A DNA stretch of 64,000 nt, from NCBI GenBank assembly GCA_947491945.1, contig CANLLN010000014.1:1-64000 (forward strand), given 5' to 3'. The translations under genes were made by a program, and so were the position numbers. Position 1 is the first letter of the stretch. Every line of letters begins with the position of its first letter. Origin of the DNA: an uncultured Carboxylicivirga sp. Its GTDB lineage: Bacteria; Bacteroidota; Bacteroidia; Bacteroidales; Marinilabiliaceae. Positions 9,101 through 17,331 of the stretch are shown here, piece by piece. The notes beneath the pieces were generated by a model, which made no database searches, had not been told where the DNA came from, and saw only the letters and a program-made list of their open reading frames with translations.

Positions 9101-9323
9101 TAGAGTTGGGGCTATTCATGGATTATATCGGGAACAGGCAAGAAAAGAAGGTTTGACCGTACTTGACCAGGCGGTTGTTGGTGAGTACCTGAAAAAACAC
9201 CGCTCTTTTGTGGATTACCGAAGAAAGAATGTAAAGTTCGGCAATAACAGGACAAGTGCTTACATCATGGATTACGACATTCTAATTGAGCAAGGTATTG
9301 AAATGGAGCGATTCCATGTATAG
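6102..9323 (+). CDS. DnaG-type primase fused to a phage-type helicase
   Basis: This 1073-residue protein makes RNA primers and probably unwinds DNA for element replication. An N-terminal CHC2 zinc finger uses Cys35, His38, Cys56 and Cys59 (CPFH...CFGC). The TOPRIM primase core follows, with YIVEGYTDV (about 253) and LIYDGDSAG (about 297). A charged linker (about 410-445) leads to a C-terminal ATPase with Walker A GKRQSGKST (about 728) and a likely acidic strand in HPFWGNEYKN (about 777). Fusions of this kind are typical replication proteins of phages and integrative elements. It lies in an early operon with the antirepressor and is followed by a candidate origin. Confidence 0.9.
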   Translation: MDAKRVIEQINDEIYEVVSNFVTLKKAGSNYKACCPFHNEKTASFSVNPAKGIFKCFGCDKGGNAIEFIKEHENVEFKEAVEIGAKLLNHNFEWKRSTNWDEAKFKHEESLKIACNIIEKFFLEQVNHKNAQDYIKQRNIVIPENSSFNVGYAPSGNALLAHAREKGVKTEILEEIGVLKSNDKGIYDFFYNRLIFPVCNSKGQTIAFAGRDLNENPKIKYLNTHESCIYTKGNELYALNIARFAIKNEDRAYIVEGYTDVLRMHSVDVINSVATGGTALTNAQAKLLKKFTNKATLIYDGDSAGRNAMCRNAEILIKNQFHVSVVVLPEKQDPDSLFIDNKTFLQYDEQQEDYIIYKTAEYADRFANDPVKKSEVIKRMASLICCYDKTNQEVYLDFVSEQIKPKKAWQDALKENSQPTEKKVKKKENINDIIKLKKEQQENLLENQFYEEKGAYWTVEGKNPKQISNFTFEALFCVFHKDPQGRTDLKYVLRLMSQNGRKRLAIISSDDFCTPASFKKQVHRRHGFFWYGNDSQLDNIKNVKLLGIPEAKELERVGYNEENRFWVFANGLYYTKNFHPIDEYGITTHATQINNMDEFENIPPESQIRINDTFHVLNTTAEFIGKYGKDKLKENIKQGQVHLLHFFYLPYGKALKIGSSDGGNPFKENSKYVKPIKGSDWDFGKWATSMNKVYPGNAELLIAYYIATVFSDVIYKANFGYFPLLFLFGKRQSGKSTAARSIMYMFGKPPMEDGINLASGSTSTGMQRSMDSTTNHPFWGNEYKNSIHKNTIEALKGIADRNGKLTGVKSGGNETRIAKPRGSGIISGQDLPTQDPALSSRSLLGEFDDTNRGKYEDLKEFKEAEESLQFTNITCSIFDNRYLIEEYYTKEEPGISSEVMDELIGEFGNVDRRTVLNISSVLTPMKILMEQSDLKFPFDYQTAKAALIRSAKLTISVQNQSDEVEQYFHVLQSLINLYRLTEDVHYKIVNTEHSTKHLYLRVGAIHGLYREQARKEGLTVLDQAVVGEYLKKHRSFVDYRRKNVKFGNNRTSAYIMDYDILIEQGIEMERFHV

Positions 9324-9380
9324 GAATTAATTATGAAATATATTTTTTATCCCTACCCAATGGTACTAATGCAAAAATCG

Positions 9381-9601
9381 TCCTCATTTCCTCACTTACT
9401 AAGTATAGATTATAATAATATACTGATATATAATACTATATACTTTAATATTCTAAAAATAAGTGAGGACGGCTGAGGGAAAAAAGAGGAAATATGAGGG
9501 AAACGTGAGGAAAAATCTTCCTATTTCCTCACTCGTCCTCATTGTCCTCAAATTACTTGATTGATTATTAAGTAATTAACTGCAAAATGAGGAATGAGGA
9601 C
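9381..9601. other. Candidate replication origin: TGAGGA-type repeats flanking an AT-rich stretch
   Basis: At least ten short boxes of the (G)TGAGGA(C) type, or its complement TCCTCA(C), cluster here. Examples are 9381-9386, 9389-9395, 9463-9470, 9473-9480, 9505-9511, 9526-9532, 9535-9541, 9544-9550, 9588-9593 and 9595-9601. Orientation switches from TCCTCA to TGAGGA and back. An almost pure A/T stretch lies at 9396-9460, and an 8-bp inverted repeat AATTACTT/AAGTAATT at 9551-9577. Placed right after the primase-helicase, this has the form of an iteron-type origin. It could instead control the next gene. Confidence 0.5.
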
Positions 9602-9693
9602 ACTTTTTGAAAAATACCATAGCCTCTGAAAACAAAATAATTTTCAATAGAACAGAAATACGATTAACATTCAATTTTAACACTTTTAATGCG

Positions 9694-10584
9694 ATGAAAA
9701 AGAACAGTAACGTACAGAAAAACAATAACATTCACGACAACTTCTTTAAAAGCCTTTTCTCTGTAAAAGAGAATCTTGAAGATTTACTATTAGGTACACT
9801 TCCGAAAGAAGTGTTACAAGGTTTAAAACCAGAGACACTTGTTTATGACCCAACCGAATACGTTGACCAGGAACTTGCTCCATATTTTAAAGATGTTTCA
9901 TGTAATATGTTCTATGGACACACCAATATTAAAGTTTCGCTACTGTACGAACACAAAAGCTATCCCGACAAAAATATACACTTGCAATTGCTTAGATATA
10001 TCCTGAACGTATGGGAAAATCAGGCTGCCAACAAACAGCCACTTACTCCTGTTATTACGATGGTATTCTATCATGGAAAACCGAAATGGACGGATTCGGG
10101 ATTTGTTCAGGTTCCGGAGGAACTTAAACGCTTTGTTCCTTTATTTGATTATGCCCTGTTCGATACTAAGGATATTGAAGACCATGCCATTATCCGCCAC
10201 TTTAAACGACCAAGTGTAAAAGTAGCCGTATGGTTTATGAAGCGGAGCGATAATCTTATTGGCTTTATCAAGAATAACCCTGATTTGGCACGAGAAATGT
10301 TCAGTCAGCTAAAGGAAATTGACGAAACTATTTTCCAAAAAATAGCATTATATTTGTATAAAGTTTCTGGTTTAGAACCTGATAAAATTGATGCGATTAT
10401 GGAAACAATTTCACCACAAGTTAAAGATGCTTTTGCAGAGGCAGCCAACGAACTAAAATACTTAGGTAAGAAAGAGGTTGTTGTAAAAATGATTGCAAAA
10501 GGTTATTCCGATAAAGAAATATCTGAAATAACAGATATTACTATTGAGGATATTCAAAAGATTCGGACAAATAACTCTCATTAA
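9694..10584 (+). CDS. Rpn-family PD-(D/E)XK nuclease / putative transposase-like protein
   Basis: This 296-residue protein belongs to the Rpn (YhgA-like) family of recombination-promoting nucleases. The visible signature is HDNFFKSLFSVKENLEDLL near the N-terminus, LVYDPTEYVDQEL, then LLYEHKSYPD (E-x-K of the nuclease core), LLRYILNVWE and PVITMVFYHGKPKW. The C-terminal part carries KMIAKGYSDKEISEITDI, an HTH-like segment usual in the family. ATG at 9694 fits the family start; an upstream TTG at 9607 gives a poorly conserved extension. Family members are linked to DNA mobility or phage interaction. A good terminator follows. Confidence 0.8.
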   Translation: MKKNSNVQKNNNIHDNFFKSLFSVKENLEDLLLGTLPKEVLQGLKPETLVYDPTEYVDQELAPYFKDVSCNMFYGHTNIKVSLLYEHKSYPDKNIHLQLLRYILNVWENQAANKQPLTPVITMVFYHGKPKWTDSGFVQVPEELKRFVPLFDYALFDTKDIEDHAIIRHFKRPSVKVAVWFMKRSDNLIGFIKNNPDLAREMFSQLKEIDETIFQKIALYLYKVSGLEPDKIDAIMETISPQVKDAFAEAANELKYLGKKEVVVKMIAKGYSDKEISEITDITIEDIQKIRTNNSH

Positions 10585-10607
10585 AGAGTAAATAATCTAA
10601 AATATAG

Positions 10608-10637
10608 CCCGGTATCAGTTTTGGTATCGGGTTTTTT
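10608..10637 (+). terminator. Rho-independent terminator
   Basis: CCCGGTATC (10608-10616) pairs with GGTATCGGG (10623-10631) in a 9-bp stem with two G-U pairs and a 6-nt loop. Six T residues follow (10632-10637). It ends the early transcript after the Rpn gene. Confidence 0.8.
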
Positions 10638-10768
10638 ATTGCCTTATTTTATCATTTATTGCCTTTTGAATATTACTTTTGTATAAATAATAACAGTAAA
10701 ACTTATAATTTGAAATAAGAATAAAGGAAGCGAACATATAATCTTAAAATATTAAGACTTAATCTCTT

Positions 10769-10870
10769 AACAATCGAAAATCGCCAAATTTGAATTGCAG
10801 TAAAGAGAGTAGGTACGGGCGTGGTCTGTACTACTTTACTGCGTGGGTGTTTGGCGATACCTCGATTGTT
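10769..10870 (+). ncRNA. 102-nt long-stem hairpin, possible structured RNA or leader
   Basis: Three collinear arms pair. AACAATCGA (10769-10777) pairs with TCGATTGTT (10862-10870). ATCGCCAAA (10780-10788) pairs with TTTGGCGAT (10850-10858). GCAGTAAAG (10797-10805) pairs with CTTTACTGC (10834-10842). GTAC/GTAC can close the top around a GC-rich loop. The internal loops are small. It lies in a 326-bp gap, 40 bp before a small gene. Strand is assumed from the downstream gene; a DNA-level role such as single-strand initiation is also possible. Confidence 0.55.
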
Positions 10871-10910
10871 GGTGGTTTCAGTGCCACGCTCCTTTTTTAT
10901 ACCATAAAGA

Positions 10911-11219
10911 ATGAAAGATTTATATGTTTGGTTGCAAAACGAGGTAAACGAATCGCTTGAGTTATTAGATAATGAAATCATAAAAGATGAAACAGATAAA
11001 ATCGTCTTCTCTTCCAGTAAGGACTTCCTGATTAACAGCAAAGAAGTATTGAAAAAGTTGGTTGACCTTCTATCTGAATATGATTTGGATATAATGAAAC
11101 TGATTAATTTAATTGCCAAACTAAAAACCGAGGGTAATGATGCTGAGGAAGATGCTATCATTCAATCTATGATTGTGAAAATGTTGGAAACAAGCTCCCT
11201 GGACCCAAAAACTCGATAA
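10911..11219 (+). CDS. Small acidic helical protein downstream of the structured hairpin
   Basis: This 102-residue protein begins MKDLYVWLQNEVNESLELL and is almost entirely helical and acidic, with no signal peptide or known domain. It starts 40 bp after the long hairpin, which may act as its leader, and a terminator follows within 100 bp, so it looks like a single-gene unit. Function unknown; small acidic proteins of this kind in phages include inhibitors of host enzymes, but nothing here proves that. Confidence 0.55.
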   Translation: MKDLYVWLQNEVNESLELLDNEIIKDETDKIVFSSSKDFLINSKEVLKKLVDLLSEYDLDIMKLINLIAKLKTEGNDAEEDAIIQSMIVKMLETSSLDPKTR

Positions 11220-11302
11220 TTTTCTCTATCTTTATGTAGCTAATTGTTAAGGGTATAATACTTGAATTTATGCCCAATTATCATTTTACCACTTTAAAAA
11301 TG

Positions 11303-11323
11303 AGCCTCTTATCGGGGCTTTTC
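11303..11323 (+). terminator. Weak rho-independent terminator
   Basis: AGCCTC (11303-11308) and GGGGCT (11314-11319) form a 6-bp stem with one G-U pair and a 5-nt loop, followed by a short T run. It fits as the end of the small unit at 10911-11219. Confidence 0.5.
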
Positions 11324-11727
11324 GTGTTTATATACCTTTTGTGTTTTAACAGATGCTTTTATTTGCTTCATTTTATTGCCCGAATTATTTCGATAACATC
11401 CCGGCATAGTATAAAAAATCCCAATTGTAATTTAAAACAGGCTTATTTTTTCTGCCGTTTTGGAAAAGCAGTCTTGAAATTCCTCCCTATTCCCCTTTAT
11501 TTCCATTATTTTTTTCAATCTATTCAAAAGGATTCAAAATATACCCTTCCCAAAAATCAATATTCAAAAAAGTCTTTAAAATATTGTCTTAAAGTCCTCA
11601 AAAGCAGTCTGTATAAGCTAAAAAGTATTCAAAAGCCTTCAATAGCAATTGAAATATACTCAACAAGGCTGCTTTGCTCAATAATTCAGGTGCGTCATCG
11701 CTCATTTTTTTACCCAAATCCAACACT
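11324..11727. other. AT-rich gap with repeated ATTCAAAA-like words
   Basis: No convincing gene is seen here; one long open frame has the composition of chance translation. The words TATTCAAAA, GATTCAAAA and AAGTCYT recur around 11516-11640. They could be protein-binding sites upstream of the DUF4248-like gene. Confidence 0.35.
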
Positions 11728-11961
11728 ATGATAGTACGCAGAACCATATTAAAGCAGGATTTGGTAAAAAAGCTTTACCCCGATAGTGTGTCCATTGATG
11801 CAGCTATGCAACAACTAAGAAGAGATATTGATTTGTGTCCTGAATTAAAGGTACGGATAGCAAATACAGGACGTACCAAACGCCATTACTACAACAAACA
11901 ACAGCTCCTTCTAATCCTGGAGCATTTTTGTATAACACTTGAAGAATTTGAACAGCTATGA
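11728..11961 (+). CDS. DUF4248-like small protein
   Basis: This 77-residue protein begins MIVRRTILKQDLVKKLYP and contains AAMQQLRRDIDLCPELKVRI and YYNKQQLLLILEHF. This fits the DUF4248 family of Bacteroidota elements (K-x-x-L-A...CPEL...L-I). The longer frame from 11674 lacks family similarity, so the ATG at 11728 is chosen. The family is probably DNA-binding, but its function is not established. It overlaps the J-domain gene by 4 bp (ATGA), so the two are translationally coupled. Confidence 0.65.
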   Translation: MIVRRTILKQDLVKKLYPDSVSIDAAMQQLRRDIDLCPELKVRIANTGRTKRHYYNKQQLLLILEHFCITLEEFEQL

Positions 11962-12311
11962 AGTATTTCTTAGGCATAACCGATATTGAACAAGCCAAAC
12001 TACATTACCGAAAATTAGCAAAGCAACTACACCCCGACAAGGGTGGAACTGCCGTTGGATTTCAGGAGATGCAAAATGAATACAAGGAACTGCTTTTAAG
12101 CTTGTCGCAAAAACACAAGGTCGTTACCCCTTCACATAAAGGTACATCAGCAGAGAATGAATTGATAAACGAATTGGGTAATGTAGCCAAAATTCTGATT
12201 AAAAAACAAGTGCCTCAAAATTACCTTCGACAGAAAATACAAACAACAGATTCACCACTAAAGAAAGGTCTGTTTGCGAATATTGTGAATTTATTAGATA
12301 GTCTTCAATAA
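11958..12311 (+). CDS. J-domain (DnaJ-like) protein
   Basis: This 117-residue protein has an N-terminal J domain (residues 1-50). It includes AKLHYRKLAKQLHPDKGG with the HPD tripeptide that stimulates Hsp70 ATPase, then FQEMQNEYKELL. There is no G/F or zinc-finger domain, so it is a class III J protein. The C-terminal half (55-117) is helical and unassigned. Phage and viral J proteins recruit the host DnaK for replication or assembly; which applies here is unknown. It is coupled to the DUF4248-like gene and followed by a terminator. Confidence 0.8.
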   Translation: MKYFLGITDIEQAKLHYRKLAKQLHPDKGGTAVGFQEMQNEYKELLLSLSQKHKVVTPSHKGTSAENELINELGNVAKILIKKQVPQNYLRQKIQTTDSPLKKGLFANIVNLLDSLQ

Positions 12312-12365
12312 AAATATAATTACCAATTAAAAAGCTTTAGCTTTTATATAAAATTTCAACTGAGG

Positions 12366-12391
12366 TTCAACTGGTTTGTTGAAGTTTTTTT
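12366..12391 (+). terminator. Rho-independent terminator before the restriction operon
   Basis: TTCAAC (12366-12371), a 6-nt loop, GTTGAA (12378-12383), then G and seven T residues. It separates the J-domain unit from the XRE-led operon. Confidence 0.6.
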
Positions 12392-12392
12392 A

Positions 12393-12420
12393 TATATTTG
12401 ACAAAATGTGACAAGTCAAA
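12393..12420 (+). promoter_or_regulatory. -7 element overlapped by an inverted-repeat operator
   Basis: TATATTTG (12393-12400) fits the Bacteroidota -7 consensus TAnnTTTG. No -33 element lies at the ideal distance. It overlaps the inverted repeat TTTGAC (12397-12402) and GTCAAA (12415-12420), with TGTGACA between. The layout resembles a controller-protein box and suggests autoregulation by the XRE protein encoded 10 bp downstream. Confidence 0.45.
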
Positions 12421-12429
12421 AATACAGCA

Positions 12430-12720
12430 ATGAATATACTTGGCAAAAGATTAAGAGAATTGAGAGAGGAAAAAGGATTATTGTTAAGGCAGATTGCAGC
12501 CGATTTAGAGGTTGATACTGCTTTAATGAGTAAGCTTGAAAGAGGCGAACGGAGAGCGCAACGTGAACATATAACTCAATTATCCTCGATTTTAAATGTT
12601 CAAGAAAAAGAATTGGTGATTTTATGGTTAGCTGATAAGATTAAAGATTTAGTGCGAAATGAACCTCTAGCACTTGAAGCTTTAAAATTTGTAGAACATG
12701 ATATTAAAGGAAATAGATGA
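12430..12720 (+). CDS. XRE-family regulator (controller-like) of the restriction operon
   Basis: This 96-residue protein has a Cro/C1 helix-turn-helix domain (residues 5-60): LGKRLRELREEKGLLLRQIA, then DTALMSKLERGERRAQREHI. Proteins of this size directly before a DNA methyltransferase usually act as controller (C) proteins that time methylase and nuclease expression. Its stop overlaps the methyltransferase start by 4 bp (ATGA). An inverted repeat over the likely -7 element is a candidate operator. It heads an apparent seven-gene operon that ends at a terminator at 24823. Confidence 0.85.
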   Translation: MNILGKRLRELREEKGLLLRQIAADLEVDTALMSKLERGERRAQREHITQLSSILNVQEKELVILWLADKIKDLVRNEPLALEALKFVEHDIKGNR

Positions 12721-15395
12721 ACATTGCACAAATAGAAATAAACCTACAAAAGCTGGTAGCAACCATTAATAAAGAAACCTTTATTTTCGACTTGCTTTTG
12801 GCTTACGGTTTACCGAAGGCATCAATCACAAGGTTGCAAAAAGGCAACCTGAATATGTCAAAAACAGAGGGCGAAATATCCTGGAAAAAGAAGTTATTTT
12901 TTAGAGAAGAAGACAAGTCCGACTTACATATTACAGTTTCTGAACTAGCCAAAAATATTACACACAACGAGCGATTTGTTGTTGTTACCGATTATAAAAC
13001 ACTTTTGGCAATAGATACCAAAACACAAGACAAACTAGATTGCCAAATAACGGACTTAGCGAAGCATTACGATTTCTTTTTGCCTTGGTCAGGAATGGAA
13101 AAAGCTCAACATGCCAATGAAAATCCAGCCGATGTTAAGGCTGCCGAGAAAATGGCAAAGCTTTTCGATGTCATTAAAAAGGATAATCCTGATGATTCTC
13201 CTGAATTTATTCATGGTTTAAATGTATTCCTGTCTCGTTTATTATTCTGTTACTTTGCGGAGGATACACATATTTTTGAGGATTGCCAGTTTACAAATGC
13301 TATTGATTCACATACACAAGCCGATGGTAGCGATTTAAACACTTATCTCGATAATCTTTTTGTAGTTCTAAATACACCGGGAAAGCAACGAGAAAACTTA
13401 CCTGAATATCTAAATGCCTTCCCCTATGTAAATGGTGGATTGTTTAAAGATACTGTTCTTACTCCAGTATTTTCAAGAAGCTCAAGAGCAGCCTTATTGA
13501 ATAGTGGCGACCAGGATTGGTCAGCAATCAATCCAGATATTTTTGGTTCGATGTTTCAAGCTGTTATTTCTGTTGACCAGCGTGGCAACTTAGGACAGCA
13601 CTATACTTCTGTTCCCAATATTATGAAGGTAATTGAGCCTTTGTTTTTAAATGAATTATACGAGGAACTTGAAAAAGCAGGAACAGACCAAAAAAAGTTA
13701 AAAGCATTACTCAACCGTATTCACAAACTGAAAATATTCGACCCTGCTTGTGGTAGTGGAAACTTTTTAATTATAGCATACAAGGAACTCCGCTTGCTTG
13801 AAATGAAGATTTTTAAAGCTGGTGGTATGATGGCTCTTTCCGGCATTCAGCTTTCGCAGTTTTATGGAATTGAAATTGATGATTTTGCAGGAGAAATAGC
13901 CAAACTTGCTTTATGGTTGGCTGAACACCAAATGAATGTTGAATTTTACAAAGAATTTGGACGTGCTAATCCTACCTTGCCATTGAGTGAAGCCGGGCAT
14001 ATTGTTCAGGGAAATGCTACACGCCTTAATTGGGAAGATGTTTGCCCTAAGAAGAAAGATGATGAGATTTACATCTTGGGAAATCCTCCATATTTGGGGT
14101 CTAAGGAGCAATCAGTAGAACAAAAGCTAGATATGGATTTTGTTTTTAATGGATGGGGCAATTATAAGAAACTTGATTATATAGCTTGTTGGTTTAAAAA
14201 AGCTACAGATTTTATTCGGTCAAGCAGGATAAAATATGCTTTCGTTTCAACTAACTCAATTTGTCAAGGAGAACAAGTATCTATCCTGTGGCCATATATT
14301 GTTAATTACGAGCAAGAAATCTTTTATGCCTATCCTTCTTTTCATTGGAAAAATAATGCAAAAGATAAGGCTGGAGTTACTGTTATTATAGTAGGTGTTA
14401 ATTGTAATAGGATTTCTTCAAAAAAGAGCTTGTTTTATGAAAATAGAATTAAAGAAGTCCCACAAATAAGCCCATATCTAATTCAAGGTGAAAATATTTG
14501 TGTTTTTCCAAGAAATGAGTCTCTATCTAAACTTCCAGAAATGATTAGAGGAAGTCAACCTACTGATAATGGTAATCTAATTCTCAGTAAAGAGGAAGCA
14601 TTAGTATTACGAGAAAAGTATCCAGAAGTGCAGACCTTGTTAAAAAAATTTATGGGTGCAGATGATTTCATAAATAATAAAGAAAGGTGGTGCTTATGGA
14701 TGAACAAAGAGTCAGTAAAAATTTCTAATGGCATACCAGAAATCGAAGAGAGATTAAAAAATTGTGCCGAATTTAGGGCTGCAAGTAAAAAGGAAGCAAC
14801 AAGAAAAAAAGCACAAATCCCTTATAGTTTTGATGAAATAAAACATAAAGAAACCCAAGCCATTATTTTCCCTGTAATCTCCTCTCATAGAAGAAAATAT
14901 ATACCAGTGGGATTTATTAATTCTGACACTATTATTAGTAATAAGGGACAAGTTGTATATAATGCTGAACCGTATATGTTTGGCATTCTCACTTCTGCAA
15001 TGCACATGACTTGGTTAAAAACAACAAGCTCAAGAATGAGAATGGATTACCAATACTCAAAAACATTAAGCTACAACACTTTTCCATTTCCTTCAATTTC
15101 AACCCAACGCAAAAACGAAATCACACAATCCGTATTCCGAATTTTAGAGGAACGTGAAAAACACTCCGATAAAACGATGGCAGAGTTATACGACCCTGAT
15201 AAAATGCCTGAAGGTTTGCGAGAGGCTCATCGTCAAAACGATATAATAATTGAAAAGTGTTACCGCAGTACACCTTTTAATAGCGATGAAGAACGTTTGG
15301 AGTATCTATTCAAGCTTTATGAAAAAATGATTGCAGAGGAACAAGCAAAAGGAACTCTGTTTGCTAAAGAAAAGAAAACCCGAAAAAAGAAATAA
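12717..15395 (+). CDS. MmeI-like class I SAM-dependent DNA adenine methyltransferase
   Basis: This 892-residue protein probably methylates adenine within a DNA recognition site and provides specificity for a restriction system. The N-terminal part (1-150) has the MmeI-type layout. A helical spacer (150-300) precedes the methylase core with motif I FDPACGSGNF (about 340) and motif IV GNPPY (about 454). A target-recognition region (about 560-790) and a helical C-terminus follow. I do not see a clear PD-(D/E)XK nuclease motif in the N-terminal domain, so cleavage may depend on the helicase and GIY-YIG partners. It is coupled to the XRE gene upstream; the helicase gene starts 1 bp after its stop. 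Confidence 0.85.
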   Translation: MNIAQIEINLQKLVATINKETFIFDLLLAYGLPKASITRLQKGNLNMSKTEGEISWKKKLFFREEDKSDLHITVSELAKNITHNERFVVVTDYKTLLAIDTKTQDKLDCQITDLAKHYDFFLPWSGMEKAQHANENPADVKAAEKMAKLFDVIKKDNPDDSPEFIHGLNVFLSRLLFCYFAEDTHIFEDCQFTNAIDSHTQADGSDLNTYLDNLFVVLNTPGKQRENLPEYLNAFPYVNGGLFKDTVLTPVFSRSSRAALLNSGDQDWSAINPDIFGSMFQAVISVDQRGNLGQHYTSVPNIMKVIEPLFLNELYEELEKAGTDQKKLKALLNRIHKLKIFDPACGSGNFLIIAYKELRLLEMKIFKAGGMMALSGIQLSQFYGIEIDDFAGEIAKLALWLAEHQMNVEFYKEFGRANPTLPLSEAGHIVQGNATRLNWEDVCPKKKDDEIYILGNPPYLGSKEQSVEQKLDMDFVFNGWGNYKKLDYIACWFKKATDFIRSSRIKYAFVSTNSICQGEQVSILWPYIVNYEQEIFYAYPSFHWKNNAKDKAGVTVIIVGVNCNRISSKKSLFYENRIKEVPQISPYLIQGENICVFPRNESLSKLPEMIRGSQPTDNGNLILSKEEALVLREKYPEVQTLLKKFMGADDFINNKERWCLWMNKESVKISNGIPEIEERLKNCAEFRAASKKEATRKKAQIPYSFDEIKHKETQAIIFPVISSHRRKYIPVGFINSDTIISNKGQVVYNAEPYMFGILTSAMHMTWLKTTSSRMRMDYQYSKTLSYNTFPFPSISTQRKNEITQSVFRILEEREKHSDKTMAELYDPDKMPEGLREAHRQNDIIIEKCYRSTPFNSDEERLEYLFKLYEKMIAEEQAKGTLFAKEKKTRKKK

Positions 15396-15396
15396 T

Positions 15397-17331
15397 ATGC
15401 CAGATATAGTAAACGTACAATACCAACAAACAGGAAAAAGTAAAAGTACCAATCAATATGGTATGCGTGAAATGCAGGAACGTGCTTTTGAGTATCGTGA
15501 TGCACAATACCTATTAATTAAGTCTCCCCCTGCTTCTGGTAAGTCGAGAGCATTAATGTTTTTGGGTTTAGATAAATTAGTAAATCAAGGCATTAAAAAA
15601 GTAATTGTTGCCGTTCCTGAACGTTCCATCGGTAGCTCCTTTGCAACTACTGAATTGAAAAAGTTCGGTTTTTTTGCAGATTGGAAACCTAATGACTCCT
15701 ATAATCTTTGTACCCCTGGCGGTGATGGTAGTAAAAGCAAAGTGCAAGCTTTTCAAAAGTTTATGGAAAACGGTGAGCAGATTTTAATTTGCACACATGC
15801 CACTTTTCGATTTGCTTGCGAGGAACTGAACGAAACAGCCTTTAATAATACCTTAATTGCCATTGACGAATTTCACCATGTTTCGGCAGATGCAGAAAAT
15901 AGGTTAGGTGATTTATTGCGTGAAATAATGAGCAAATCTTCTGCTCATATCGTTGCCATGACAGGTTCTTATTTTCGTGGTGATAGCATTCCCGTTTTAC
16001 GCCCGGAGGATGAAGAAAAGTTCACAAAAGTAACCTATAACTATTACGAGCAGTTAAACGGCTACGAATATTTAAAATCGTTGGGTATTGGCTACCACTT
16101 TTATCAAGGTAGATACACCGAAGCCATTATGGAGATTTTAAATACCGACCAAAAAACCATACTTCATATTCCCAATGTTAATTCGGGAGAATCGACCAAA
16201 GATAAACACAACGAGGTTGATTTTATTTTAGATGCCATTGGTGAAGTTGTAAAGCAGGATAAAGAAACAGGTGTAATACACATAAAACGACATTCTGATG
16301 GCAAAATGCTTAAAGTTGCCGATTTAGTAGAGGATAACTTCAGAGAACGAGATAAAATTGTCGATTACCTACGAAACATTAAATCCATTGACGATATGGA
16401 TTTAATCATTGCTCTTGGAATGGCAAAAGAAGGTTTTGACTGGCCCTATTGCGAACATGCTTTAACGGTTGGTTATAGAGGTTCGCTTACCGAGATTATT
16501 CAAATTATTGGTAGAGCAACTCGTGACAGCAACAATAAAACCCATGCTCAATTTACCAATCTGATTGCTCAACCTGATGCAGCTGATGATTTGGTTAAGC
16601 TTTCGGTTAATAATATGCTAAAAGCCATTACTGCATCCTTGTTAATGGAACAGGTATTAGCTCCAAATTGGAAGTTTAAAACAAAGGTTGATGAATACGA
16701 TAAGGCTAAACCGGGCGAAATAAAAATCCGGGGCTTAAAAGAACCAAGTTCAAAACGTGTAAAAGATATTTTAGAATCAGACTTAAACGACCTTAAAGCA
16801 ACGGTATTACAAGATGACACCATGCTCAAAGCAATGCCGGGCAATGTTGACCCCGAAGTCATCAATAAAGTGTTGATTCCAAAGATTATCAAAGTTAAAT
16901 ATCCTGATTTATCTGATGATGAAGTGGAAGAAGTTCGTCAGCATGTGGTGGTTGATTCTGTTATTAAAAACGGAGAAATAAAAGAGACAGGCGATAAACG
17001 ATTTATACGAATGGCTGGTTCATTTGTTGATATTGACGACATTCACATTGACCTCATTGACAGGGTTAATCCATTCCAAAAAGCTTTTGAAATTCTTTCA
17101 AAATCAGTAACTACTAAAGTGCTTAAAGTTATTCAAGACCATATTGAATCAACTCGTATAAAAATGGACTTCGAGGAAGCAAAAATTCTCTGGCCAAAAA
17201 TTCAGGAGTTTATTAAAATGTACAATCGTGAGCCAAATCTAAAGTCTAATGACCCCTTAGAAAAGCGTATGGCTGAATGTATCATTTACTTGAAAGAAGA
17301 AAAACGTAAACGAGCAGAAGCAAATGGATAA
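15397..17331 (+). CDS. SF2 DEAD/DEAH-like helicase of the restriction module
   Basis: This 644-residue protein is a superfamily 2 ATPase, probably a DNA translocase. Motif I is SPPASGKSRA (about 44), motif II IDEFHH (DEFH variant, about 155), motif III MTGSY, and motif VI QIIGRATRDS (about 371). The C-terminal third is helical and may contact partners. ATG at 15397 is used; a longer frame from 15331 would overlap the methylase gene. Gene order (methylase, helicase, nuclease) suggests a type I/III-like system split over separate chains. Its end overlaps the GIY-YIG gene by 8 bp. Confidence 0.85.
   Translation: MPDIVNVQYQQTGKSKSTNQYGMREMQERAFEYRDAQYLLIKSPPASGKSRALMFLGLDKLVNQGIKKVIVAVPERSIGSSFATTELKKFGFFADWKPNDSYNLCTPGGDGSKSKVQAFQKFMENGEQILICTHATFRFACEELNETAFNNTLIAIDEFHHVSADAENRLGDLLREIMSKSSAHIVAMTGSYFRGDSIPVLRPEDEEKFTKVTYNYYEQLNGYEYLKSLGIGYHFYQGRYTEAIMEILNTDQKTILHIPNVNSGESTKDKHNEVDFILDAIGEVVKQDKETGVIHIKRHSDGKMLKVADLVEDNFRERDKIVDYLRNIKSIDDMDLIIALGMAKEGFDWPYCEHALTVGYRGSLTEIIQIIGRATRDSNNKTHAQFTNLIAQPDAADDLVKLSVNNMLKAITASLLMEQVLAPNWKFKTKVDEYDKAKPGEIKIRGLKEPSSKRVKDILESDLNDLKATVLQDDTMLKAMPGNVDPEVINKVLIPKIIKVKYPDLSDDEVEEVRQHVVVDSVIKNGEIKETGDKRFIRMAGSFVDIDDIHIDLIDRVNPFQKAFEILSKSVTTKVLKVIQDHIESTRIKMDFEEAKILWPKIQEFIKMYNREPNLKSNDPLEKRMAECIIYLKEEKRKRAEANG

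Noticed and set aside
11270-11731. 153-codon open frame on the plus strand
   Set aside because: Its composition (many Phe, Leu, Ser, Lys, Ile and no domain) looks like translated AT-rich spacer, and its 3' end overlaps the better-supported DUF4248-like start region.
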